A stretch of 42,429 bases of DNA from Phaeoceros laevis. Lineage: Eukaryota; Anthocerotophyta; Anthocerotopsida; Notothyladales. Under the pieces are notes generated by a model, which was not told where the DNA came from, searched no databases, and worked only from the letters and a program-made list of their open reading frames with translations. Below are positions 29,361-38,925 of this stretch, one piece after another; within the stretch, counting starts at the first letter, position 1; the number at the start of each line of letters is the position of its first letter. Position numbers and translations under genes: made by a program. The stretch spans positions 1-42,429 of the forward strand of contig JBNGIQ010006763.1 in the NCBI GenBank assembly GCA_049999765.1, read 5' to 3'.

Positions 29361-30340
29361 CCCGTTGGTGGTGCACAATTGTAGGTGAAGCAAAGATGGT
29401 AGCTCCCAAACCCTCAAGCCTGGCCGAAAGTAGTACGTACCCTTGGTTTACCACCAATTTGTTGCAGCTGGATGTGTGCGACGAAGACACGCGGTCCAGA
29501 GACATTCACGCTGGTTTCACATGGTGGAATGCTCCTCAGGCAGTCCTGTACCATTGCCGTAACCACTGCCATTTGACTGGAGACAAGGAACAGCATCAGA
29601 TACCAACCTTTCTGGTAACAAGGACTTGAACCTCATCGGGAGCGCAGTATAGTACCTGTGCACGTGAGATTCAGCTGACTTCTATGGAAGTCTGAAGCAT
29701 CGGAGGTGGACACTGCATGACAAGCCTTGGTGTACCACAATTATTCCAGGTAATACGCCTCCACCATGTTGCAGAACACCGAAAAAATGCAGCTGTTCTT
29801 TGCAATCATGACATCCTTCACCTGGCTGCCAAATAGCCGTTTGACCTAATTGTTCTCAGCATTGGTGGTCGTAAGCAATTTTTGCCTCCTCATCTTTCCT
29901 GAATTTCCCCTCGTTTTCCTCTGTGACAATGGCATCCCGCTCGCCAGCCCTGACGTCTAGGAAAAATCCTGTACTCCTGGACTGTGAAAGGATCTCAGAG
30001 CTTGCTTTTTGTGTGGACATCCTGCATATGGTCTGCTTTGACCTTCCTCTTTTTGCTTCGAGCAATAGCGAAGTGCGTCACAACCATGGTGGCTTTTGTT
30101 GCGCGGTGCTTCGCGTCATGCATCGGTGCCGACTGCGGGGAACATTTAGTTGTGCCTTTCAACGCAGGGTTCTAGAGCCTTCCGATAGAGTCGACCGCCG
30201 TTTGCCACTATAATTTCCTCCCCGCTGCGCCTGCAAGTACCAGCAAAATAAAAGCTGAGATCGCTGAATTTGAAATCCTGAGCCACCCAAGGAGGGCAGG
30301 GGTGGTGGCACAGAGCGAGGCATTCTGTCGAGAGGAAGGA
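29361..30340. other. Space between divergent PPR genes; no gene recognised
   Basis: It lies between the start of the minus-strand KP array and a plus-strand PPR pseudogene, so it presumably holds the array's promoter. The part next to the gene (29361-29400) continues the KP leader element. Small open frames at 29216-29629 and 29923-30213 have no recognisable features. Confidence 0.35.
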
Positions 30341-31322
30341 ATGCCTCCAGAAGGGCTGCACGCTTTGTTCTCGGATCCGACACAGTGGCGAAACTACAGA
30401 CGGAGCCAGCCATCTTCCCGGCATTCTGGGCTTGGGAGCAACAAGTCCAAGCTAGTCAGCTGACAAATGCCTGCCTAGGTGGAGTCGCAGCTGGCCACGA
30501 AGAGACCGGTACCTCCTGAGTCACCGGTACCTCACCTCCTGAGTCTGTACCGGTCTCAGCTCTATGGCTTTTGGCAGGGTCGCAGCGCAGGAGGGTCATC
30601 TGGATCCGGACGTTGGAACACGGAGGAAACTATGTGAGCATGGACGGATTACTGACGCTGTGGATGCGTTGGACATTCTGGTGCAGCGAGGACGCGTGTG
30701 TCCAACAGCCTCTTTTATCGCAGTCTCAAGCTGTGCTTCGCGCCAAAGGACCTGGTTCTGGGCAGAGGCATTTATGCTCTCACTGTCCAAAGTGGGTATG
30801 TAGGTGACGCATTCCTAGCCACCCTGACGACCGTATCTATTCAGCAGTTCTTAAAGCTCGTGCCACTTCTGGGGACTTGGTTGCCGGCAAGGAGGTTAAT
30901 GCTCATCTTCTTGCCAGTCCCGGGAACCCCGATTTTTTTGCTCAGACGGGCCTGGTTGACATGTATGCGAAGTGCGGAAGCTGAGAGGATGCGGATGGTT
31001 CAGGAAACCCGTTCTCTCTGCAACGGAATGCAACTGGAAGGCGCCTTACTCCTCCAGATTTTGCTACATTTGTTTGCCCCCATCAGGCATGCGCAAATGT
31101 GCAAATGTGGGTGTAGGAGCTCTCATTAAGGGAAAGCAAATCCATGTGAAGAACGAGCACTGCAAACTGATGTGGTTCTAGGAGGCAGCTTGCTTAGTAT
31201 GTGTGCAAACTGCGGTAGCACAGAGGATTGTCACACAGTCACAGCTTACGTATCCAAAGTACAGAAGCAAAGTCGGTTCCATGTGAGCAAGGAGGGGAAT
31301 TGTTCATGTGGGGACTACTGAG
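30341..31322 (+). pseudogene. PDF-PPR-DYW pseudogene, sister of the gene at 31831
   Basis: The ATG at 30341 starts MPPEGLHALFSDPTQW, matching MPVEALREFFSDPTSW of the downstream gene, with a decayed PDF module after it. Across several frames follow KLCEHGRITDAVDAL, ILVQRG, APKDLVLGRGIYALTVQSG and GDAFLAT. A jump then leads to YSAVLKA-like and TGLVDMYAKCGS-like pieces, and VGVGALIKGKQIHVK. It ends with SRFHVSKEGNCSCGDY and a TGA where DYW proteins have the final Trp (TGG). Roughly 1.7 kb of repeats is missing relative to the sister gene. Frame shifts make it non-functional. Confidence 0.85.
30505..30560. repeat. Short ACCGGTACCTC repeats
   Basis: ACCGGTACCTC occurs twice (near 30507 and 30522), with CTCCTGAGT repeated and an ACCGGT-containing variant following. 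It is a small scrambled repeat inside the PPR pseudogene. Confidence 0.6.
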
Positions 31323-31830
31323 GATCACGGCCGGACACTCTGGTCGATGTTGCCAACGAGCTGGGGGATTCTTAGGTTTATGACTTTGTACCAAAGCACA
31401 CTTCGGCTTCAGGTTCTCTGAGGGTCTTTTATACTCCATATATGTTGTGTTTGGGTAAAAATCCGCACTGGTTAGAAGGAAGAAGGCCCGCTCAAGTTAC
31501 TGTCCTGCTGCTGCGGTTGACGGTCCCGGAGCACTCCGAACTCCTGGAACGCAGGCGAGGAGGCCGAACTTCACAAAGTTTTCGTATACTGGTGCCTTGC
31601 ACGCCGGAGAAAACTCGTGAGCATGCTTCTCGGGTAATGGCTGCCTGCCCGTTGCAACTGGACTTCGGGCTGACTGACCTGTCGCGGATTACTGGTTTCC
31701 CCCCTATCTCTGCACTGCGGCGCTTGAAGGACCAGCACAGGAGACTGATGGGTTTGCATCCATGAGCCACCTGGGCGTGTGCTGCGGTAAATGCCGAGCA
31801 TTCTTTTAAGACGACTTTGAAGACGACGGA
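31323..31830 (+). promoter_or_regulatory. Upstream region of the PPR-DYW gene; possible cryptic 5' exon
   Basis: A 107-codon plus frame (31442-31765) precedes the gene. Just before the annotated ATG is a pyrimidine-rich CATTCTTTTAAG (31798-31809) that looks like a 3' splice acceptor. Using it would extend the protein upstream by DDFEDDG. The annotated protein starts directly with the PDF module and has no transit peptide, so a spliced upstream exon is plausible but unproven. Confidence 0.3.
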
Positions 31831-34221
31831 ATGCCCGTAGAAGCGCTGCGGGAATTTTTCTCAGATCCTACAAGCTGGTGGGACAATGGATGGACCATGC
31901 CAACTCCTGACTGGAAGCACAACAAGTGCCAGATCGCCCTCTGGCTAAACAACCGGTACAAGCCTGCTTGGGTGGATTCGCAACTAGCCGCGTCGGACAC
32001 TGGGATAAGGAGGCCTCTTCAGTTTACAGCCACCTCAGCTCAAGTGCAAGGAGCTTTTGCAACGCATGAGGGCCAATTGGAGGTTGAAATGTGCAGTAAA
32101 CTATGTCACGACGGACGGATTGCTGACGCCGTGGATGCTTTGAACCTTCTGGTGCAGCAAGGATTCCATGTACACAACAATATTTTCCATCGCGTCCTCA
32201 GGAGGTGCATCGCAAACCGGGACCTGATACTGGGCCGACGCATTCATGCTCTCAGTATCAGAAGTGGGTACGAAGGAGACGCATTTCTGGCGACCCACCT
32301 CATTGGTCTTTACGCTTCGCATGGGAGATTGGAGGAAGCAGTGGTAGTCTTTACCCAAGTCTCTAAGCCAGACGTGTATGTCTGGGCTAGCATCATTCTC
32401 GCATGTGGTAAACACGGACATGCAACACAGGCTATACGACTTTATCGACAGATGCTTGAGTCAAACGTTAAGCCCGACAACCGTATCTATTCAGCAGTCC
32501 TCAAAGCTTGTGCTACTGCAGGAAACATAGTTGCCGGCAAGGAGGTCCATGCCCACATTCTCGCCACTGCAGGAAAGCCAGATATTTTTGTTCAAACTGG
32601 CCTACTTGACATGTATGCTAAGTGCAGGAGCTTAGAGGATGCTCGCAGGGTGTTTGACAGACTTCCAGACAGGAACATTGTGACGTGGACCGCCATGATT
32701 GCAGGTTATGCTCGGCAGGGACGGGGTCAGGAAGCCCTTGCTCTTTACAAGAGTATGCAACTGGAAGGCCTCTTTCCAAATTCTGTCACATTCATATGCC
32801 TCCTGCAAGCTTGTGCGAGTGTAGGTGTAGGAGCTCTGGATCAAGGTAAGCAGCTCCATGCACAGATTGAAGACAGGAAACTGCAAGATGATCTGGTTGT
32901 CGGCAATAGCTTGGTTAACATGTATGCAAAATGTGGTAGCCTACAGGATGCTCGAAGTGTGTTTGACAGACTTCCAGATAAGAATGTTGTAACATGGACC
33001 GCAATGATTGCAGGTTATGCCCGGCAGGGGATGGGTCAGGAGGCCCTTACTCTTTACAGTAGTATGCAACACCAAGGCATGTCCCCTCCAGATTCTGTTA
33101 CATTTGTGTGCCTCCTGCAGGCATGTGGTAGTGTGGGTGTAGGAGCTCTGCATCAGGGAAAGCAGCTCCATTCACAGGTTGAAGAACGAGGGCTGCAAGA
33201 TGATGTGGTTCTAGGCTGCACCTTGGTCGACATGTACACAAAGTGCGGCAGTTTAGAGGATGCTCGCAGCGTGTTTGACAAACTTCCAGACAGAAATATG
33301 GTGACATGGAATGCGATGCTTGCAGGTTATGCCCAACGGGGGATGAGTCAGGAAGCCCTTATTCTTTACGGTATTATGCAACAGCAGGGGCTCGCTTGTC
33401 CAGATTCTGTTACATATCTATGCCTCTTGCAGACATGTGCAACTGTAGCTGGTCTACCTCTGGGAAAGCAGCTCCATGCACAGATTGAGGAACGAGGAAT
33501 GCAGTCTGATGTGGTTGTAGGAGCTGCCCTAGTAAACATGTATGCAAAATGTGGGAGCATGTCTGACTCGCAGCGAGTGTTTGATTCATTGCCTGGAAGA
33601 ACTGCCGAGGCATGGGGTGCACTAATTGGTGGATATACCTGCCAAGGAGACAGTGAGGCTGTGTTTGACTTGCTTGACAGGATGAGACTGGAGGGTATCC
33701 AGCCAAATGGCATCATATTTGTCAATGTGCTTACAGTGTGCAGTCATGTGGGTCTAGTGGACAAAGGCCGAGAGTATTTTGAGCTCATGAGGACAGATTA
33801 CGGGATCAGTCCAACCGTAGAGCACTACACATGCATGATGGATCTTCTGGGGCGGGCCGGTCATCTGGAGGAAGCGTTACAAATGGCCAACACCATGCCG
33901 TTGCCACCTAATGTTGCAGTGTGGCATGCGCTTTTAGGCGCTTGCAGGAAGTGGAATAACGTTGAGATTGGAGAACGGGTTTTTGAGTTTGCAGTGCGGT
34001 TGGATACAAAAGATGCAGCATCTTATGTGTTAATGTCCAATATTTATTCCAGGGCTAGGATGTGGGAGGAGGCCAAGGAGATCCAGAAAAGGAAAGAAAA
34101 ATCGGGGGCATGGAAGCCACCAGGGGAGTGCTGGTGGGCTGACAAGGGCGGAGTGCTGCACACATTTGTAGTTGGCGACAAGAAGCATCCTGAGAGTGAA
34201 GGACTTCATGCAAGGCTGTGA
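31831..34221 (+). CDS. PDF-PPR protein of the canonical DYW class, open frame cut before the DYW domain
   Basis: An ATG-started frame of 796 aa. Residues 1-52 form a PDF-type module: FFSDPTSWWDN, WWD at 16-18; PDWKH with the motif as PDW at 26-28; LWLNNRYKPAWVDSQL. PLS PPR repeats follow (VTWTAMIAGYARQG, LVNMYAKCGSLQDARSVFD), then E motifs (EHYTCMMDLLGRAGHLEEAL, LLGACRKWNNVEIGERVF) and a PG-box-like segment (KPPGECWW) with LHTFVVGDKKHPE. The frame ends HARL-TGA at 34219-34221, whereas the DYW domain continues downstream in other frames. As it stands the product is a PLS-E+ protein, so this is a recent pseudogene or a deaminase-less factor. No in-frame ATG lies upstream of the stop at 31807-31809. 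Confidence 0.8.
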   Translation: MPVEALREFFSDPTSWWDNGWTMPTPDWKHNKCQIALWLNNRYKPAWVDSQLAASDTGIRRPLQFTATSAQVQGAFATHEGQLEVEMCSKLCHDGRIADAVDALNLLVQQGFHVHNNIFHRVLRRCIANRDLILGRRIHALSIRSGYEGDAFLATHLIGLYASHGRLEEAVVVFTQVSKPDVYVWASIILACGKHGHATQAIRLYRQMLESNVKPDNRIYSAVLKACATAGNIVAGKEVHAHILATAGKPDIFVQTGLLDMYAKCRSLEDARRVFDRLPDRNIVTWTAMIAGYARQGRGQEALALYKSMQLEGLFPNSVTFICLLQACASVGVGALDQGKQLHAQIEDRKLQDDLVVGNSLVNMYAKCGSLQDARSVFDRLPDKNVVTWTAMIAGYARQGMGQEALTLYSSMQHQGMSPPDSVTFVCLLQACGSVGVGALHQGKQLHSQVEERGLQDDVVLGCTLVDMYTKCGSLEDARSVFDKLPDRNMVTWNAMLAGYAQRGMSQEALILYGIMQQQGLACPDSVTYLCLLQTCATVAGLPLGKQLHAQIEERGMQSDVVVGAALVNMYAKCGSMSDSQRVFDSLPGRTAEAWGALIGGYTCQGDSEAVFDLLDRMRLEGIQPNGIIFVNVLTVCSHVGLVDKGREYFELMRTDYGISPTVEHYTCMMDLLGRAGHLEEALQMANTMPLPPNVAVWHALLGACRKWNNVEIGERVFEFAVRLDTKDAASYVLMSNIYSRARMWEEAKEIQKRKEKSGAWKPPGECWWADKGGVLHTFVVGDKKHPESEGLHARL

Positions 34222-34518
34222 CAGGTAGTCCCCAAAATGGTGAAAGAGGATGTGTGCCGCATCTTCAGTCGTTCTTGCCGGCCATACCGGATGAGGAGAG
34301 CCTGTTTGGGCACAGCGAGAAGCTGGCTATTGCTTATGCTCTGAACAAGATACCCGAGGGCACAACCATACACGTTGTGAAAAGCTTGCGGGTATGTGAG
34401 GACTGTCACATAGCCACAGCTTGCTAACAAAGTCGAGAGGCGATTCATCATCCGCCGGGATACAAGTCGCTTCCATGTGTACAAGGACGGCGCATGTTTG
34501 TGTGGTGACTACTGGTAG
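34222..34518 (+). pseudogene. Detached DYW deaminase domain of the preceding gene
   Basis: After the TGA the same frame reads QVVPKMVKE. It then shifts to CVPHLQSFLPAIPDEESLFG, HSEKLAIAYALNKIPEGTTI and LRVCEDCHIATA, then shifts again to ANKVERRFIIRRDTSRFHVY and KDGACLCGDYW, with TAG at 34516-34518. All landmarks of a canonical DYW cytidine deaminase survive: HSE with the catalytic Glu, CEDCH, CLCGDYW. They are split by one nonsense codon (probably CGA to TGA) and two frame shifts. The good preservation points to recent inactivation, or to sequencing or assembly error. Confidence 0.85.
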
Positions 34519-34799
34519 GTAACGCCTACCAGAGTATACTCTATATTTGGAGCACTATTTTCATGTTGGTGCTGCAGGTCCCCCAAAGGAAGAGCGAAGG
34601 ATATGTTCCGCACCTTTACCTGTCTTGTGAGACGTAAACCTCTTCCTGAGCAACAAAACGCTGCTTTGTCAGAGCATGATATACCTTGATACCAGTTGTT
34701 GGCCTTGGCAATACACGCGGTTACTGGACCAAAGCAGCAGGGTTAAAAACCCTAAACCAAAGAGCACTAGGTGCACAGATGCTCGCAGCGTTTTACGGT

Positions 34800-35060
34800 C
34801 TTTCTTGAATTGATGTGGGGACAGAGAAGGCCATTATGCAAGCTAGCCAGCAGGGGATAGGTCAGAACGGCCTAAGTGTTTACGGAAGTATGCAACTGGA
34901 CGACCTTCTATGGATCTGTTACATTTGTGCCCCTCCTAGAGACATGTCCAGTTGTAGCGGGTATACCTCAATGAAGAAGGACGACACACCTACAGGCTTA
35001 TGTGGTTGTGGGAGTTGCAATTATCAGAGTAATCAAAAAGAGTAAAAGTTGCTATGAACA
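34800..35060 (+). pseudogene. Decayed PPR repeat copied from the DYW gene
   Basis: Pieces such as QQGIGQNGLSVYGSMQL, then SVTFVPLL-like and VVAGIP-like strings, and HLQAYVVVGVA correspond in order to 33330-33540 of the gene upstream. Frames change between pieces. Confidence 0.65.
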
Positions 35061-35339
35061 GTTTGCAACAGATACCGAAGTCCTAAGCCGCAAACTGGTT
35101 TCCAGAGGTCCAAGCAAAAATAGCCAACCAGCAGCCTCACTGGGCTGCTAGTGGCACTACTTGACCACTGTGATTTGTGATGAAATACTTTGTCCGTGAA
35201 AGAAGGTAAATTTGTTCTTCAAGTTGTTAATTTGCAACGGAATGCTATGTGTGCTGTGTAACAAGTCTTTCACTGGCTGCTTGATACTCTGAAACATAAA
35301 ACCTGCGTGACGTTCAAAGCATATGTAAGCGTAAAATTT

Positions 35340-36120
35340 GTCATTTGTGAGCAGTTGGTAGATGCACGCAAGCTGTTTGATATTTTGTCCAAAAGGGATG
35401 CGGTAGCATGGACTAGTACATGCATGGACTAGCAACGACTGCCCTGACAGATGGGTGTGCTGAGCATGGGCTTGATCCGCAGGCACTCGCGTTGTGCAAG
35501 TATGGAAACCGGAAGACCTGATTTTAGCAGCAGCAGCGTGTCTTTCTGATTTTAGCAGCAGCGTTACTTATGTTTGCCTCCCGAAGGCTTGTGCCAGTGC
35601 TGGTGCTGTGGAACAGGACAGGCAGCTGCATTCAGAAGTCGTAAAAGGGGACTTCTTGAAAGTAACGTAGTGCTGGGCACTTGTCTCGTAAAATGTGTGA
35701 AGAATGTGACCAGTTGGAAGAGGCATGCAAAATTTTTGACTGGCTGTTCACAAGGTATGCGGTCACATGGAGTGCCCTGATAAATGGGTATGTTGAGAAT
35801 GGGCTTGGTCCACTAGGCGCTCACATTGCATGCAAGGATGGAGCAGGAAGGCCTGATTTTAGCGGACTGTGTTACATACGTTTGTATCCTGAAAGCTTGT
35901 GTAGGTGGTGCTGCTGTACAGCAGGGCAAGCAGCGCATTCAGAGATCGTACAACGAGAAATGCTGGAAGGTGACATAGTACTTGAGCAATTGCCTGGTGA
36001 ATATGTATGCAAAAAATTGGCCAGTTGGAAGAGTCACGCAAAAGTGTTCGACAATTCGTCCAGAAGGATACGGTAAACATGGATTGCAATGATGAATGGG
36101 TATACTGAGCATGGGCTTGC
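35340..36120 (+). pseudogene. Decayed PPR pseudogene
   Basis: Recognisable pieces over three frames are QLVDARKLFDILSKRDAVAW (~35350-35412), VTYVCLPKACASAGAVEQDRQLHSE-like code (~35565-35635), SALINGYVENGLGPL (~35770), and KIGQLEESRKSVRQFVQKD-like code (~36010-36075) followed by a WVY-AWA-like P motif. They are closest to the KP-type repeat family. Many stops are present. Confidence 0.75.
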
Positions 36121-36221
36121 TCTCGAGGTGCAGAAAAGATCTGGCCCTGAGTTTGATCTTGATGTTGGTGAGTTCATGCAACAGGATGGAACCATTGGAA
36201 GACCTGTTTCCAGGTATGTCA

Positions 36222-36300
36222 GCGAGCTATTCCAAGGCAGCTTTAGGCAACCCAGCTATTCCAGAGGCAGCCACGGGTGACCGAGCTATTCCAAGGCTTG
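36222..36300. repeat. Three-copy ~30-bp tandem repeat
   Basis: The phrase (C)GAGCTATTCCAAGGC or a close variant occurs near 36221, 36251 and 36281, spaced by ~30 bases. It is a small minisatellite following the PPR remains. Confidence 0.75.
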
Positions 36301-36769
36301 CTACTTTGACTTGTTACTTTATTTCGTGAGTGTGGGATTTGCCAAAAGAGACCGATATCTGGAAAAGTGGACAACGTATGCTGGTGTCGGCCGTTCACAC
36401 GTTAACAGAGGTCGAGAGGCATATGGTAGTACTTCTCTATTAGCCGAAGTTTTGTTATGGGCACGCTAAAAAACCTGTAAGCTTGCAAGAAGTCTATTAC
36501 CCAAAAAACACTTGCTGTAAGTGCACAATTGCCAAAGAGTTAGCAAAGCACAACTTCATGCACTGTATATACTAGACTGTACAGTGACGTGCGGTATGTA
36601 GTGGCATGCCATATGCATTGTCTGAGTGATTACGATGAATATGGCAGTAGATGCCTAAACAGTGGCCAGCATTTCTGAAGTGTCATTGGTATTTGGCCGA
36701 CCATGTTCTTGAAAAAGAGCTACTGTCCCTAGCATCAGATTAATGGTACTTCCTGCTGGGCAACTACCG

Positions 36770-37140
36770 TAGCTGCATTCAGGTATTGTGGAAAATAGAA
36801 CTGCTTACAGATGACGTAGTGTAGTGCTCGGCAATTGCCTTGTTAAATTGTATGGAAGAAGCGGCCTGTCGGGAGACGCACATAAAAGTGATGCACATAA
36901 ATTGTTGGACAATCTGTCCACAAGGCATGCGGTATCAAGACTTCCCGTGATAACGGCGTACGCCGACCATGGGCCTAGTCACACTGCTCATTATGTATGT
37001 AAGGATGAGGCAGGCCGCAGGTGGTGCTGAAAACAGTATTGCGTGCCTCACGAAGGATACCCACCGGCTTAGCGGGCACCTGCATTCAGGGATCATGCAG
37101 GCGCAACTGCTAGGAGAGTGCCTGGTAAATACGTCAGTTT
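36770..37140 (+). pseudogene. Decayed PPR repeats (continuation)
   Basis: Readable pieces are LHSGIVENRT, VVLGNCLVKLYGRSG (36820-36870), KLLDNLSTRHAVSRLPVITA, YADHG (36900-36975) and HLHSGIMQAQLLGECLVN (~37075-37130). They match KP-type repeat units with frame shifts. A short duplicated AAAAGTGATGCACATAAA-like stretch sits inside. Confidence 0.75.
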
Positions 37141-37716
37141 CATTCACATTGGTCACCAGACCTTGCCCGGACGTTCAGCAGTTAACAGACACACATAGGG
37201 CCTCGTGCCCCGCAGTAGTAAGAGTTCAGTTTGTACTTGTGACTTGGCTTGTGACTAAGAAACGGATGAAGTCATGGAAGTTGAGCCTTCAAGAGGTGTG
37301 AGACCATTGGATGCGAGAGCTTACAGAGCCCAGGTCACTTTAAAAACCTTCTGGAAATTTCCTTGGACAGGGCCTGGTAAGGCACCCTCACTGCCAACAC
37401 AAGCATGGACACCGCCGTTCCTGAAACTGATCGGTCATCCCTCAGTAGCCACCTGATACATCGTCCCAAAGTAAGCACCTGGGACACCCTAGGCAGGCAA
37501 TGCCGCTTGCAGGCAAGGCAGCTGGCACGCAACAGTGATGACGCCCTTGAGCACCCGCAAGGGCTCCTGAGCATGGAGAAACTGTTCCAGCTCAAACGCG
37601 AGACACCCAGCACAGCGCAGCTCAAATGGGAAAACCTTACGGTCCTCACCTAAATAGGCTACATCATCACCAATATTAGGGTCTATTGGTGCCACTGCCG
37701 CCATCCTCGGATACTT
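37141..37716. other. No gene recognised
   Basis: Frames of 60-104 codons exist on both strands next to the glycosidase gene (for example minus 37489-37704 and plus 37405-37653), but none is recognisable. Part is presumably the 3' flank of the minus-strand glycosidase gene. Confidence 0.35.
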
Positions 37717-38925
37717 TCATTGGGTCCACGGAACCAAGGCCCCTGCTGCATGATATTCTATATTCGCCACAATATCCCGGTGCTCTTTGCAGCCTATGAT
37801 ACCCAGGAGCGACTCGCGGAACCCTGTCTCAAGTGAGGTGTTGGCTGTAGCCGCAGGAGGGGCGAACATCTTGGTCACAGCGGCAATGCGTTGCCGAGCC
37901 TCTATGATCCGGCGGTATGGTAACTTCCCTTGCCTGACAGCCCTGGTCAGAGCGTCAATGGCAGCTAGCTGCAGGTCCTCCTTGCTGCTTACCAACACCA
38001 TGTCAACACCCGCCGTCACGGCTTCCACTGCAGCCTCACCGACCGAGAAGTTGTTGACGATGCCTCCCATCTCCATGCAGTCACTCAAGATGAGGCCTTC
38101 AAACTGTAATTCCTCACGGAGGTAGGCCACAACTTTCCGGCTCATGCAGGCAGGACGTTGCTGTCGTTGCTGGTCTTCCAATGCAGGCACAACTACGTGC
38201 GCAATCATCACAGCGGCTGCGTCAGCTTCCACGGCTCTGGCAAATGGAGCCAGCTCCACCTCCTGCAGCCGGGGGAGATCGTGTGCCAGGACGGGCAGCT
38301 CCTGGTGGCTGTCCACGACTGTATCACCGTGGCCTGGAAAGTGCTTGGCGCAGGCAGCAACGCCTTCTCGCTGCATTGCCCTGATGAATGCGTATCCCAT
38401 GTCTCCGACCAGGTCGGGGCTCCTCCCGAACGCACGACTGCCGATCACTGGATTGAGAGGGTTTGTGTCCACGTCCAGGACAGGGGCTAGGTTCATGTCT
38501 ATGCCGACAGCCCGTAGCTCCTTGCCCACGATGCATCCTACTGCAGCTGCAGCTTGTGTGTCCCCGGTGCTACCAACAACCCTAGCAGGGGGAATGCGAG
38601 TGAAAGGGGGCCCGAGCCTGGCAACTAAGCCCCCTTCTTGGTCCACCATTGTGAGCAGCTCTCTGCCTGCCTCCCGTTTCAGTTCGGCACACAGGTTGGC
38701 AACCTGGAAGACATCCTTAAAATTCTTGTGAAAGAAGATTACTCCACCAGCCCCTTTAGATATGAGAGACCGGGCATGCGAACTCACTGATGTGCCTCTG
38801 AATCCAAACACGAGGACCTTGGCAACTACTCTGGCAAGCTCTTCATCTTCCTCCGGAACCGCATCTGCAGTCATGCCCACGTCACAAGTATCCACACGTA
38901 CTTGGTTCCGACCTGAGGATGCCAT
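37717..38925 (-). CDS. NagZ-type beta-N-acetylhexosaminidase (glycoside hydrolase family 3)
   Basis: The first ATG gives 402 aa, somewhat longer than single-domain bacterial NagZ (~340 aa). Family landmarks are present: GGVIFFHKNF (60-69), DQEGG (95-99), IGSRAFG (161-167), KHFPGHGDT (194-202) followed by D205-S-H207, the Asp-His acid/base dyad, and the nucleophile Asp282 in LSDCMEMGGI. The enzyme class removes terminal beta-N-acetylglucosamine, in bacteria from peptidoglycan muropeptides. The N-terminus (MASSGRNQVRVD) is short and not clearly a transit peptide. No intron is seen and all catalytic residues are intact. In a plant it could act on plastid peptidoglycan, bacterial wall fragments or other N-acetylglucosamine conjugates. 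Its origin (endosymbiotic or transferred) cannot be told from this window. Confidence 0.9.
   Translation of the reverse strand: MASSGRNQVRVDTCDVGMTADAVPEEDEELARVVAKVLVFGFRGTSVSSHARSLISKGAGGVIFFHKNFKDVFQVANLCAELKREAGRELLTMVDQEGGLVARLGPPFTRIPPARVVGSTGDTQAAAAVGCIVGKELRAVGIDMNLAPVLDVDTNPLNPVIGSRAFGRSPDLVGDMGYAFIRAMQREGVAACAKHFPGHGDTVVDSHQELPVLAHDLPRLQEVELAPFARAVEADAAAVMIAHVVVPALEDQQRQQRPACMSRKVVAYLREELQFEGLILSDCMEMGGIVNNFSVGEAAVEAVTAGVDMVLVSSKEDLQLAAIDALTRAVRQGKLPYRRIIEARQRIAAVTKMFAPPAATANTSLETGFRESLLGIIGCKEHRDIVANIEYHAAGALVPWTQ

Noticed and set aside
38144-38731. 195-codon plus-strand frame over the NagZ gene
   Set aside because: Low-complexity Ser/Ala/Thr-rich antisense of a GC-rich, catalytically intact gene.
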